This document shows, one piece after another, positions 44,462-56,838 of a DNA stretch of 64,000 nt. The stretch lies in NCBI GenBank assembly GCA_963693085.1, contig OY856411.1:117639267-117703266 (forward strand), in the 5' to 3' direction. Each line of letters begins with the position of its first letter. Within the stretch, counting starts at the first letter, position 1. This DNA comes from Alisma plantago-aquatica (taxonomy: Eukaryota; Streptophyta; Magnoliopsida; Alismatales; Alismataceae). The position numbers and the translations under genes are program-made. A model generated the notes under the pieces. That model did not search any database and was not told the DNA's origin. It saw nothing but the letters and a program-made list of their open reading frames with translations.

Positions 44462-45053
44462 GAAGGAAAGGGAGGAGAAAACAAGGCTGGTCCACGCAAG
44501 GTGTCACTTGCCTAGGGACACTTGTCCTAGAGCACAAGCCACCACTCTAGCAAGCTCCATCCACATGGCCAAGATATGCACCAAGTGTCCACTAAAAAAG
44601 GTCAAGGTTGGATCAAGCATCATGGGAAACACAAAGCACATGCACCATGGACGACACACATCCATGTCATGGGTGACACACTCAGCTTGGCCGACACAAA
44701 CACCATCTTGGGCGACACAAGCATCACTTGGGCGACACAAGGCTCAACCAAGCCGAAACAAGGCACCTCAAGGCCCAAACGAGATCAACCAAAGCCCAAA
44801 GAACTCAGGCAACAAGCCCAAGACTTCCTCTCAACCCTAGAGGAAGTAAAGAGAGGGAGGAACACCTCACAAGGTGGCAAACTTGCTCCCAAAACCCTAG
44901 ACTTGGGTTATTTGCAAGTAGCTCCTTCAACTCTCAACAAAGAACAACCAAACCCTAATCACCACTAAAGGTGATTAGCAGGCATCAAAGCACCAGGTTT
45001 AAGTAAAGCAAATAGGGTAAGCCCTAAACGAAGGTCAGGGTCCTTACAGTGCT

Positions 45054-47099
45054 GGCAGTAGGTTGAGACTTAGTTCAGAAGGGTTATGCCTGACAGGTTA
45101 GGAGGTGAACATGTAGATCTTTAGATAATCTTGATCAAACATAGGTTTGGATCATACGTTTCACCCATGTAGGTGTATGCATGTATCCTTAAGAGCTTGG
45201 TTCACCTCCTTAGAGAGAAAACTTCTAGTGGTAAGGTTGGCTGTAGGGTTAGCTCTAGAGAAAGAGGGCAAGACCTAATAAAGAGGTTAGAGACCTGGAC
45301 TATGAGACATGAGGAATAATGAGAGGTTGGATATGATATGGCCTAGAATGGATGACCTTAAGTGGATGTATGTGGTTGCCTCATGCATGATCCTTGGAGG
45401 CTCTTCGTACCTTGGATGATTTTAGAGGAACCAAACCCTAGATGAGAAGAGGCTTCCTGAACCAGTGTACAGAGGTTATATGTACCTACCCCTAGGTATG
45501 GAAAGGAGAGTTCTTTAGACCCTGAAGAAGTATAGTAATAAGTTATGAGGTCTCACATTGAGTGGATATCCTTGTGTAGAACTCTAAGGTGTTGTTCATG
45601 TAGAAGAATAGTAGGAAGTGCATGCTATACCTTGTACATGTTTGGTTCGGGGTTGAAAAGTTGAACATGCAGTTAGATAGTTGATGCATAAGAAGTGAAC
45701 CTAGGGTTCCTAGACCTAAGAGGGGAAGTAGTAGTACCCAGTGCACCTGATGCTCATGAAAATGTTTGAGTTCCTACGGATTTGAGCATGGCACCCCTCA
45801 GGTTAGAGGAAAAGGGAAACCCCTTGACTAAGGTATATGATTGATGAACCCCTCACGTAAAGGTTGGTGAGATATGCATGTATGATATTGGTTCAATGTT
45901 GAGGAAAAGGAATAGGTATGACATACCAAAGGACGTTGCATGGCTTAGTAGGTTGTCTTCTGGTTAGCTGCATGCTTAATTAGCATGATAGGGCTAAGCT
46001 TGCCCATGATGATGTAAACCCTAGGCGTAGGGACGTTTGTGACCTTTATTGCTATCAAGAGATAGTTTTCTCCCATCCTGGGGAGGGACCCTTCTGTAGG
46101 GTGAGTGTCAGCTTTTGATTAGGTTCGAGGAACCTAAAGAGGTCTCTCTTATAAGAGTTTGATGATCTATCTAGAGAACACATGGTATAAGCATGAATCC
46201 ATAGACCCTTGAGTAACCATCACTTAAGGGCAGGACGATAGGTTGCCATGGTGGGAACCTGTGTGGGGCCAGACCGAGGTAGGTCGGTCGCCATGATCCC
46301 TATGAAAGGATGTAAGTTTGACCACGTATGCCGAGAGAGATGATGGAGTTTTTAGGTAGGGATTCAAGTTTGATATGTACCATGAAAGAATCCTAAGTCT
46401 ATACTAAGGTCTGGTGGGGATAAGACCGATCGGAGTAGGAGTTGCCTAATTCCCTAGTGGCACAGGACCATAGGGTCGGGAGGTAACAACTATCATTGTC
46501 CGAGGACCATGGGTTAGGAGATTGATCACCTTCATGAGCTCATGGGACCTAAAGGGAAAACGAGGTGGACACTCCCTGGATGCATAAGGGAAGAGGGATG
46601 ACCCCAAAAGTACCGGCACCCTACAGACCTTGAGCATATGACTAAGCATTGTATATATGAGTGGTATGTTAACCCGAGAGTTCTTGGAAACAATCTTTCC
46701 ATGGATGTAAACATAGTTTGGAGGCATTCATGATGTGGTAACTTGTGATGCACGTTTCAACTTAGACTAGAAAGTGTACTAGCGAGGTGTGATGCACCAT
46801 CTATACTCTTGGAATGGGACGAACTCTGTATTTGGACTGTAGCCAAATGCTTATTTCCTCTCATTATGGGGGTGAGAGAAAGGGCAATACACATGTCATA
46901 CACTAAGGATAAGGATGTTGAGAGTTGAGACATTTCTATGATGTCTAAGGATAGAGAAAGAGTCATACCTTTATGGAAAGTATATGGAGTAGATGGTTTA
47001 CAAACACGTAGAGAACTAAGGTAGTCATCATGAGGACGTTCTTATCAAGAGCAGTATGGAAGGTATGAGTTATATAAGTTTGAGGTTGATAACCAAGAT
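45054..47099 (+). other. Element D internal region after solo LTR E, degenerate
   Basis: Resumes homology with element C (from ~35897). No recognisable gag or RT motif; only short frames. Confidence 0.55.
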
Positions 47100-47240
47100 G
47101 ATGAGCCAGGAGTTTTCTTGTCTCAATTAGACCTAAATTTGAGATGAGAATGATAAGTGGAGTATATGAAGGATTATGACTTCACCGTTACCTAGCACAT
47201 AAGGATGTAAGGTGGTAATTGATTCTCTTTGTTGAGACGC
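47100..47240 (+). pseudogene. pol: Element D RNase H C-terminal remnant
   Basis: One frame reads FLSQLDLNLR, several stops, then VEYMKDYDFTVT and a decayed stretch before LRRS. This corresponds to the end of chromovirus RNase H, where the pattern RRW-x-E-x-x-KDYD precedes the integrase. The equivalent in element C is at ~51855-51960. Most breaks are stop codons. Confidence 0.6.
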
Positions 47241-47689
47241 AGCTGTCTAGTTTAGCCAGTAGAAAGGATAGAAGAGGTGGTTGAACCCTAAGTTTGTGAG
47301 ACATGTATGGTTAACACCCATATACAACCAGACTCGTTGGTCAAGTGGAGGTTGCTTAGTTAGCCAGCCTAGGGCTTGATGCGATAAAAGGATGGTTGAA
47401 GAACCTCAGATACACCTCTCAAGAAAGGAAAGTGATGAGACCCATGAATAGAGTGTTCTAGGGTTTCTGAGGAGTCAACCTTGAGGAACCATGACATGCA
47501 GGAGCTTGTGATGATAAGTACACCCTGCATTATGGTACTACTAAGATGATTAAAGTTTGCAGTAGTTCTTTGAATACCTGAGATAAAGGAGTAGATAGAG
47601 TTGCATGTGGCTTGTCACCATGCATGTCAGGAGGTGAAGGCCGAACACCAGTAGCCAGTAAGTTGCTATGGATAATGAAGAGTCCCCAA

Positions 47690-48726
47690 GAGGACATGGG
47701 AGTAGATTACCGTAGACGTTTTGGTGGGTCTCCTCTGGACCAAGAGAGGTCATGATGCAATATGGGTTATGGTAGATAGCCTTACCAAGTTGACCTAATC
47801 CCTTGCCTAAGAGAGAGGGCACTGTCAATGTAATAGATCCGGTTGAACTATATATATATATACATAAGAGAGATAGTTCAAATACACCGTGAGCCGAGTT
47901 CAATGTCTTGAGCATGACCTCAAGTTCACTTTCATGTGGTGGAAGTAGGTGTAAGAAGAACTCGATACTAGTTTGAAGTTTAGTACAACTTATCACCCCT
48001 AACTAATAATTAGTATGATCCAGACCAAAGGGTCTGAGGAGAGCATGTATGCTCGTTCCAGCTGATATGTGGGAGCAGTCTCTGCCTAAGAGCGTTTGTT
48101 TGTGATGATAGCCACCATAGCCAGTAACGGAATGTAAGAAGCTAGGTAAGGGAGGCCATGTCGGTCATCACTTCATTAGGATGATGTCAGTGAAAGGACC
48201 TTGTAAAGGTCAGAGAGATCACAATGTGAGCATATGAAGTCACTTTGATCATGCGATGGCTGAGAAAGCCCAGGGGCGACGTGAGTCATGAGCTGATGCA
48301 AAGCAGACTGACATGCAGTTCACTGTGGGAGAACATATGTTAGGAAAAATTGACCCCTCTGAGCTATAGTTGAGAAATTTGAGTCCCCGATACATAGGTC
48401 AATTTGAGTTGGATTGGAGGAAATACTTATGTTTAGCCTTACCCCTCAGGATAACATGATGTATGATGTGTTCCATGAGTCCGATCTATAGCACTATGTG
48501 ATGTACCCGAACCATTTTCTAAGCCATGAACCTATTGATCTTCTAAGGAGGCTAAAATATCATGAGTTACCTATGAGGGTACGTGGTACCAAGGTGAGAG
48601 AGAACTCAGATGTAAGAATATAAGATGATGAAGGTTCTTTGGAAGCACCATGGAGAGGATGAAGTCACATGGGAGCCGATGATGGACATGAGAAAGTCTT
48701 ATCCTGTTTGTTTGGTGGAATTTTGA
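47690..48726 (+). pseudogene. pol: Element D integrase and chromodomain remnant
   Basis: Integrase core traces appear at ~47716-47790 (VGLLWTKRGHDAIWVMVD, the chromovirus core start) and ~47908-48000 (HDLKFTFMWWK, then LDTSLKFSTTYHP). The C-terminal part is near 48270-48420 (QFTVGEHML). At 48634-48726 the frame reads VLWKHHGEDEVTWEPMMDM and ends with TGA, the tail of a chromodomain. Such domains are thought to bind histone marks and direct insertion to heterochromatin. Many stops and small shifts. The polypurine tract follows 15 bases later. Confidence 0.78.
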
Positions 48727-48740
48727 GGGAAAAATTCCTA

Positions 48741-48754
48741 TAAGAGGGGAAGGA
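48741..48754 (+). other. Polypurine tract of element D
   Basis: TAAGAGGGGAAGGA directly before the 3' LTR; identical to 53513-53526 in element C. Confidence 0.85.
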
Positions 48755-51498
48755 TGTTACAACCCCAATTTTCGGGTTCTTTTGGCTGGAAATGCAATTT
48801 CCCCAATAAATGTATGATTTTGTAATTTGTATGATTTATATTAATTGAGTGGCTTCCTTTGATAAATAGACTTGTGTGTTCGATTTCATGGGCCTTGTTG
48901 GCTATTGGGCCCAATAATAAGAAAAAGGAAATAAAAAGGAAAAAGGATCAATTAATAAAGGAATAACTAAGATAAAATCAAATAAAGCATTATTAAGAAG
49001 GAAAGTTGAGATAATGATGAAATATTAAGAAATATGTGGAAATATGGATAATGAAATCCCTAGGGATGAGATTTTGAGTCCACATGGTTTCTAATGGTAA
49101 AAAGGGATCCAAATAAAGAATATAAAAGAATAGGAGAGAGAAAATGCATAAATTATGCATGGATAAGTGATAACTTGTTCATAAAGAAAATTCACTTTCC
49201 CTTTTGTATAATGACTCTAAAATTGGCATCTAAGTGGTTAACTTTGGAAAAGGCATCAATATGCCACACAACAGGATCAATATTGATTAATATGATTCAA
49301 TGTCGTTAAGTAATGGATTACTTCACGACCAAGAAAGGAAACACGTAATAGGAGGTTCCCTATCTCGCTATATCTCCTTCTCCTCATGGTATAGGGATCT
49401 CAACTCCTAGGGAGTTATATATAGGGTGTTGCTTTCACCCTAAAGACTCCGTTCTCAACACCTTCAGACTAGGAGGAGCCTGCCGCAAAACTTATTCTTT
49501 GTGAGATACCATCCATGTGGTTGCAAGAACTAGTGAAATCCCTAGAGAGACATGGAGCTGCGGAAGGGAGTAAGAAGGAGGATGGACGCTCCCATGCCAC
49601 CGGGAAGAGGCTCGATCATCATCTCCTTGCTCTAACCTTTGCACAACACCTGCAGGAGGTCTGCAAACTCGCTGCGGATCGTAGGCTTGACACTCTTGAA
49701 ACCGGTCATCTCGGCCATGGGTCGAGGCCTTACTAACCATGGTCAGACGGAGGTAAGGGGTTCATTTCTGGTGACCTCCGGGCCTTGGGGAGGAGGAGAT
49801 GACCCCGTTGTCAGTTTCGGTCAGCGGTAGGGCGAGGGTTCGTGAGGTAGAAGATGAGCAAGTGGCTCTGGCCGAAAATGCCCCCAGAGGTGTGATGAAG
49901 CAGGTCATCGCGTGAGGGGTAAATTTGGCATTCAGTTGTTTTAAGTCGACCTGGTTGTATAGAAAACAACCCATGCGATGGCTGATGTGTCAGCCTCTCA
50001 TTGGTCCAAGTAAGTGAATCTTGCAAAATTCGTAGATAATTATTGGTAACTCGGATGTATACATGTAATATATGAAACTTGATCAAAAGAACACAAGGAA
50101 TCCAATAAAAATTGTTTTATAGCCTGAATCTGATCGTATATATAAAAGTGCTTTAAGTTAACCTTGATTATGCATTAAGCGATGATAAAACCTAGTGATG
50201 ATTAGAGATAAAATCTAAGATGTTTAATGGGTTAATTTGAGTACTAATAATCTGTTGGATGATAATGAAAGATTCAAACCTGATATAGATGAGAAATTGC
50301 ATGTTTTAGGGTTTTAAACCAAGAATCCATGTTAATGCATGTAGAAACCCTAATTTAGGGTAAAGGATGAGATTGATATGTTTAATTCGAAATATTTGGA
50401 AATATGTTGATCATTAATTGTTGATCCTAAGCCTGTTAGGAGAGATAGGACAAGATAATCAGGGTTTATGGTTAGTTTTATTTACTTAAGGGTTTCTAGT
50501 GACAAAAGTGACAACGAAACCCTAATAGCAAGTCAAACCCTAAAAGAAAGTAGAAACCCTAGGAAGAAAGTTAGATTGAATAGATCTTGATAACATGAGT
50601 AGTGAAGAAAATTGTATGGTTATTTCAGGATCCTTGCTATGTGAATTGCTAGCATGCCTGGATTTCATACTTGCTTGGAATATTACTATCTTGATTCGGC
50701 TGAACAAGTATGTGGTTATTTATGAATAATCGATCTAGTTTCATGAATTTTTCTCGAATGTTTGATCAATTGGATGCAACCTAAACTGTTGAGTTTTTAT
50801 TTATGCAATCCTATAAAGTCACTATGATTATCACAATTAAGTATACATGTGCATTCTCGAACCTACATTCCACCCTGATGTATGATGCATGATAAAGCCC
50901 CGGAGGGAAGGTCTATTCGGTCAAGCCACGGAGGGAAGACCATTGGGCACGGAGAGGTGACCCCAGGCACCAAGCTCAGGATGGAGAAGGTGGCCTTATG
51001 TCCCTTGCAAGGACAAAACCCTAAGAGAGGGTAATCCAGGGTTTAGGGAAAAAGTGGTTGAGAATGTCACATTGAAAATGTAATTTGGATTGTTAATAAC
51101 TTATTTGTGATAATTAGGTTGTTAGATACTATTTGTGAAAATTTTGATTGTCCCCCACATACCGGTATAGAAATATACTGACTGACATTTTGATTGTCGG
51201 CGTTTTAGGTACAATTATGGAAAAGGACAAATAGTAAATTGAAACATTGTAAAGATACGAATAAGCAAGGAGGATTAGATAGATAGACTCCATATGTGGA
51301 TAGAAGTCTAGAAATCCAGAAATTTTTACAAGGTATGCAAGAGAGTTATTTTATTCTAGCTTTCCAGTATAGTTTTAGTAGAATATAATAATTATTTTTG
51401 ATTAAATGTTAAACCATGGATACTGAGTTATTTGGGATAATGTCTCTAACCTTCTGGTCTCCCTTAATTGGGGGTTACCGGGAGGCGGGGTCGTTACA
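48755..51498 (+). repeat. Element D 3' LTR
   Basis: 2744 bases matching 37646-40390. TATA-like TATATATAGGG at ~49412. Ends GGGTCGTTACA at 51498, followed by CAATG. Confidence 0.92.
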
Positions 51499-51503
51499 CA
51501 ATG

Positions 51504-52440
51504 TGTGGTGCACCATCTCTACTCTTAGAATGGGATGAACTCTGTATTTGGACTACAGCCAAATACTTATTGCATCCTATTATGGGTGTGAGAAATAGGA
51601 CAAAATGCATGCCATATACTAAGGATAAAGGTGATATGAGTTGAAACCTTTCTATGATAATTGAGGATGGAAGAAGCACCACACCTTTTGAGAGTATATT
51701 GGATAGATGGTATGAAAGCATAGATGAACTATGGTAATCATCATTTGAGGATAGGCTTGCTGAGAGCAGTTTGGATTTAAGGGTTAAAGTTTAGTTTTGG
51801 TAACTGAGATGATGGATGTAAGAGCTTGAAGTTTTCCTGACTAAGATAGACCTAAACTTGATGTAATGACAATGAGTGGAGTATATGGAGGTTTAGGACC
51901 TCACCATCACCTAGCACACGAGGAGGCTTATGTGGTAATAGGATGTTTTCAGTTTAAAATAGCTTAGGTGTACATTTGTCTTGTCTAGCCAGTGGAGAGA
52001 GATGAAAGAAGTTGTTAGGTGGACCCGATGACCATTAGAAGACTAGACATGTGTGTCTAACATCCAGATACAACCAAACCTATTGGTCGAGTTGGTGGTT
52101 GCCCAGTTAGATAGCCCAGAGCTTGATGAGATAAAATGATTGTTATAAGAACCTCAGATACACCACTCAGGAAAAGTAGGTCATGAAACCCACTACTAGA
52201 GTGTTTTAGGGTTTTTGAGAAATCACCCTAGAAGAATCATGTGGTGCAAGAAGCTCATGATTGTAAGTACACTGCACAACCTGATACTACCAAGATAGTT
52301 AAGGTTTGCAGCGGTACCTGGATTGAGGGAGAATATAGAGGTGTATGTAGCCAGTGGACATACATGCCAGAGGGTGAAGGATGAACACCAGTAACTCAGT
52401 GGATTGCTACAGATAATGAGGAGTCCCTGAGGGGGAATGG
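51504..52440 (+). other. Element C internal region, continued
   Basis: Continues from 37640; homologous to D 46786-47700. RNase H remnants (FLTKIDLNLM ... VEYMEV) lie at ~51855-51900. No intact frame. Confidence 0.6.
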
Positions 52441-53498
52441 GTGCAGATCACCATGGACATTGTGGTGGGTCTCCTTTGGACCAAGAGAGGTCATGATGCA
52501 ATATGGGTTATGGTAGATTGCCTTACCAAGCCAACACATTCTCTTACCTAAGAGAGCACTTCCAGTGTGACAGATCTGGTTAAATCATATATATATGAGA
52601 GAGAGATAGTTCAATTGCACAATAATCCGAGTTCAACTATTCTTGAGCATGGATTTAAGTTTGCTTCCATGTTGTGGAAGTAGATACATGAAGAGATGGA
52701 TACTAGATTGAAGATTAGTGAAACATATCACCCCTAATTGATGGACAATCAAGAGAGTATGATCCAAACTTTAAAAGGTTTGATGAGAGCATATGTGCTT
52801 GTTTGGGGTGGATCGCGGGAGCAGTACCTACCCCTAACTAAGTTTGTTTGTTATGATAGCTACCACGACAAGTATTGGGATGTATGAATCTCTTTATGGG
52901 AGGACGTTTCGGTCACTTCTTCACTAGGATGAAGTCAGTTATAAGACCTTATAGAGGTTAGAGAAACCACAGTTGTATACTGAGAAATTCTCTTTGATCG
53001 AGCAATGACTGAGAAAGCCCATGATCGACAGGAGTCGTGTGCTGATGCGAAGCAAACTGATTTTCAATTCACTGTGGGTGAACATGTGTTGAAATCCGAC
53101 CGCTCTGAGCTATCTCTAAGAATAGAGGTAAAGTTGAGTCCTCGATACATGTGTCCATTTGAGATTTTGGAATGGATTAGTGGAGTTGCTTTTATTTAGC
53201 CTTACCCCTCAAGATAATATGATGTATGATGTGTTCCATGTGTCCGATCTGGAGCACTATGTGAGGTACCTGAGCCATGTGCTGAGCATTGAACCTATTG
53301 AACTCTAAGGGAGGCTAACTTACCTTGAGTCACCTATGAGGGTACAAGATACCAAGGTGAGAAAAAGATCAAGAATAAAGAATAGAGACGATAACGATTC
53401 TTTGGAAGCACCATGGAGAGGATGATGCCACATGGGAGCTGATGTTGGGCATGGAAAAGTCTTATCTTGAATTATTTGTATGTTTAGTGGAATTTTGA
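52441..53498 (+). pseudogene. pol: Element C integrase and chromodomain remnant
   Basis: Integrase core start at ~52456-52550 (DIVVGLLWTKRGHDAIWVMVDC). Further core traces at ~52650-52790 (SMLWK; EEMDTRLKISETYHP; NQESMIQTLKGLMRA). The C-terminal domain sits in an open frame at 53005-53199 (DRQESCADAKQTDFQFTVGEHVL ... KLSPRYMCPFEILEW). A chromodomain tail follows near 53400-53498 (LWKHHGEDDATWELM). Order and motifs are those of Tekay/Del chromovirus integrase. Element D retains the same parts. Stops and small shifts throughout. Confidence 0.82.
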
Positions 53499-53512
53499 GG
53501 GCAAAATTCCTA

Positions 53513-53526
53513 TAAGAGGGGAAGGA
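53513..53526 (+). other. Polypurine tract of element C
   Basis: TAAGAGGGGAAGGA adjoining the 3' LTR. Confidence 0.85.
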
Positions 53527-56500
53527 TGTTACAACCCCAATTTTTTGGCTTATATGGTTTGAAATGTAATTTATCTAATAAAGTGTATGAAAATGAAAAT
53601 TATATGATTTAAGTACTTTGAATGGATTTCTTTGGTAATATTCCCTTTTGCATAAATGTTTTCGTGGGCCTTATTGAAGTAATCAGTCCAATGTGTTTAA
53701 AAGAGAATTAGTATGGAAAGAGATCTAATAATAAGAGAAATTGAGATAATGTTGAGAATAATGTGGAATTCTCTAGAAGGTTAGGAGTTTGCACATGATG
53801 GATTGGATTTCAAATCCACATGGTTCCTTCTGATAAAAGGAATCCAAATTAAGAAACAAAACTGAAAGAGAGAGAAAATATGAGTAAACTATGCCTTAAT
53901 AAGTGTTAACTTGCATATGAAGAAAAGTCCTTTATCCTTTTGATTTTGGGACTCAAACTTGGCACACATGTAGATAAAGTATGTACAAGGTTTCCCTTAA
54001 AATTTGAAAGAAAAAGGATAAACGAGAAGAAAGTTATGGATTTAATAAGATCCTAAAGTGTGGGTATTGCAAAAGGATAGTATTAAATGACACGATTTTC
54101 CTATTTCTAATGGGATTTCTTTTTCTTGGGTGCATTCATTGAAGGCCATCAGATTAGAGATCAATGAAGGACAAGTCATCTCGTAGCTCTCACTAGAACA
54201 TGAAAGAGGATCAGTTAGATCGAGTTTTCCAAATCTAGTTTCTCACGAAAGGATGGATGAGAAGACTTAGAAATTGGACCAATGGATTTGTGAGTAAGAA
54301 ACGCACCCACCTACCCTAGGTTTTACCTAGTTTGGGGATATCTAGAAGATTCACCCAATTTACAGTTTCCTAGCCAGCTACCTGTTAACCCCAGGGCTAT
54401 ATATATGGCATATTCATCCAATGCCACGGCAACCCAATGATCATGAGACTCCGTCAAACTGATGGTTTCAAAACTAGGCTCCAATCCCACCACCTGGTCT
54501 CTGTTCTTCCCTCTTTTTCTTCTCTAACCCACTGACAAGATCCTTTCTCATCCTTCCAGTATGAGCCACCTCTTAAGGAATTGACGGTGTGCATGAGTTT
54601 GGTGAGGTCCGACGAGGGACCGAACACCTTTAGATGACTCACCGGCACCCTGTAGCTCCAAGTCGACCTCTCGGTTGACCACAGCCTGGAGTCGTGGAGC
54701 GTTGGCTCACAGGATCGAGAGGAGGAAGACATGATAGAGTCAAATGACATAATTATCCATCGACGCATTCTAAGGGCCAAGGGGAATCCTTTTATGATGT
54801 ATAAGAGAACCACTCACGAGGAGCACGGATCCAAGATGGTCACATACCATTGGTCAGAGCCGGCCCACATGGTAAAAAGGAGATAATGCAATTTTTTGTT
54901 GACGTGTTAGTTTCCTATTAGTCCAAGTAAGTTTTTATGGAGAAAATCATAGTAATTAGTAGGATGGTCCAATGATAGCATATTATATATGAAAATTTAT
55001 CAAGAGAATGCAAGGAATCCATTGAAAATAGTATTGAAGCCTGAATATGTTCATCATTCAAAAAAGTATATATAATTACTACCTTTAATACTTTTGTGAA
55101 GAAGTCACCCTAATTTTGATGTCAATAAAGATTGATTAAAGTGCTATGCACGATTTAAGAGGATATGAACCTGTTGTTAATAAAAATAATGTTTTGAATC
55201 TAAAAATATGGTTTATGTGCTTAAGTGTCTAATTTAGGGTTTCATATGTATAAAGTGTACTAATTGGCTTAGAAACCCTAATCTAGGTGTTCATGACTTT
55301 TAATAAGTTATATTTCGAAATCCTATGTATGAGATGAAGTTAGGTTGATCCTAAGCCAAATTAAGAATGAAGGAACTTGAATATAGATAATTTGAGTAAT
55401 TAGGGTTATGAACATAGAAATTTCTATTTTAAGGTTTAGTTGACCTAAAAAGGGAAAGTTGAGAAATAGATCTAAAGAACCCTAAGGAAACCCTAATTCA
55501 ACTTAGAAAACCCTAGGAGGGATTCCCAAGTCAATAAAGTGAGTGTATGATGAATATTTTTTTTTGTAGTGATCAGAGGGCCACTGGTTCTTATTCACAT
55601 GCCTTCCTGACCTTCATTTTGACACAAACTATCAATGAAGGATTTTAAAACAATGCTTATGTTCATATTGCTTTCCCTGTTTGCCAAAGTCTCCACAGGT
55701 ATGCATTGAATTAAGTCGTCAGGAGGTTGTGGCCAATAGGTCAGACTTGCTCTTTCTTTCAGGGTCTTCTTTGCCAAATAGTCTGCTGCTTTATTAAACT
55801 CACGCCGTTCACATCTGATATCCCAACCTGGGTTGTCCACCAACAACTTTTGAATCCTCCATATCCACCTTGCAAACCTTAGGTTCTTCTGAATAGTTCC
55901 CCTCAACATGATCGTGGCTGATGAATATGTAGTAATTAGGTTATACATGCTTTTCAGGATTCTGTTGTGCTTGGATGATTGACTTGATTGGTTGCTTGGA
56001 TTACCGGATTGGATTGGACTTTTCTTGTTTCCTTTGAGATCAAATCAGGTATGTGGTTATTTTATGATTACTCGCTTTCTTTTCACAGTGATTTCTGAGG
56101 TTTCATCGATTGTGTGAAAATAACTGCTTGGATGCTTTATTTTCTACAATCTATAAAGAGAATATGATTATCACAAATAATTATATCTATGACTTTCCTG
56201 AGCCTACATACCATCTATGGATGTAAGATTTGAGAGGACCAATCCCTAGAGGGAAGGTCATTGGTGGTCAAGCCCCAGAGGTAAGACCACAGGGCACCCA
56301 GAGAGGTGACCCATAAGGTACCAAGCTCAGGATGGAGAAGGTAGCCTAAAGTCCCTTGCAAGGACTAAATCCTAAGACAGGGTATCTCAGAGGATGAGTA
56401 AAAGCGGTTGGGAAGTTATATTGAAAATGTAATCTTGTATTGATAACAATTATTTGATGTAATTAGGTTGTGATGAAATATGTTCATGTTATTGGTTGTC

Positions 56501-56838
56501 AACACATACCGGTATATTCTTTATACTTACCAATGTTTTGATTGTTAGCGTTTTAGGAATAATTGAAATAGGACAAACTGTAAAGTGATATTTGAAGAAT
56601 AGATCTAATTAAAGAAAGAAGGATATAGTTAGACAGAACTCTACATTGGGTGAAGTTCCAATTCCTATTTTTGAAAGGTATGTGAAAAGTAAATTTTTAT
56701 CCTTCTTTAAGCTTAAATTTGGTAGAATTTATTAATTATTTTTTATTATTTACAAAACCATTGATCTTGTTTTGGGATAACGACTCTGGCTTCTTGGTCT
56801 TCCTTAATTGTGGGTTACCAAGGAGTGGGGTCATTATA
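53527..56838 (+). repeat. Element C 3' LTR with LINE insertion
   Basis: Starts TGTTACAACCCC; ends TCATTATA at 56838 where the other LTR has TCATTACA, a C-to-T change in the terminal CA. The TATA-like stretch is CTATATATATGG at ~54398. Excluding the LINE piece it is about 2.95 kb. Confidence 0.9.
55558..55918 (-). mobile_element. 5'-truncated L1-type LINE, RNase H end
   Basis: The 5' LTR of C is uninterrupted here (~25705). The insert starts with eight T on the plus strand, i.e. a short poly(A) tail on the minus strand, and is flanked by TGATGAATAT on both sides (55548-55557 and 55919-55928). The minus strand encodes an RNase H-like stretch (RFARWIWRIQKLL; RCERREFNKAADYLAKK) as at the C-terminus of ORF2 in plant L1 LINEs, then a stop and short 3' end. 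Tail, duplication and truncation fit target-primed reverse transcription. Confidence 0.85.

Larger units (their letters stand above)
41269..45048 (-). mobile_element. Element E: solo LTR of a gypsy-like retrotransposon, 3.8 kb
   Basis: Element C is uninterrupted at this place (~35897). In D an insert runs from TGTGGCAACACATCC to GGTCCTTACA, flanked by GTGCT on both sides (41264-41268 and 45049-45053). It has TG...CA ends, a 5-bp duplication, and no primer-binding site, polypurine tract or pol code, so it is a solo LTR left by recombination. The minus strand starts TGTAAGGACCCTGACC, a common beginning of plant gypsy LTRs, and has a TATA-like TATATAG at 44461-44455, supporting minus orientation. 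Small frames inside have no known motif. Confidence 0.82.
37646..51498 (+). mobile_element. Element D: Tekay/Del-like chromovirus nested in element C
   Basis: LTRs 37646-40390 and 48755-51498 (TGTTACAACCC...CATTACA / CGTTACA) are flanked by perfect CAATG duplications (37641-37645 and 51499-51503). A Met-tRNA primer-binding site, decayed pol end and polypurine tract are present. LTRs and interior are homologous to element C, so a related subfamily member jumped into C. LTR identity is about 94% over the first 280 bases by eye. The solo LTR E interrupts its interior. Confidence 0.92.
1..56838 (+). mobile_element. Element C: outer Tekay/Del-like chromovirus carrying all the nested insertions
   Basis: The sequence from position 1 matches the interior of the LTR that starts at 53527, so this is one LTR retrotransposon whose first ~20 bases lie left of the window. 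Its own sequence is 1-751, 24412-26728, 35054-37640, 51504-55557 and 55919-56838; the rest is later insertions. The LTR begins TGTTACAACCCC and ends GGGGTCATTACA (TCATTATA in the right copy). A decayed Met-tRNA-type primer-binding site follows the left LTR and a purine tract precedes the right one. Integrase and chromodomain remnants near 52440-53498 place it with plant chromoviruses, probably Tekay/Del. The two LTRs differ by roughly 14% by eye, making C the oldest layer. The right flank begins AACAC; the left target-site copy is outside the window. Confidence 0.88.

Noticed and set aside
44508..44968. Overlapping 110- and 130-codon frames in solo LTR E
   Set aside because: They are low-complexity, overlap in different phases on the strand opposite to the inferred transcription, and have no motif.
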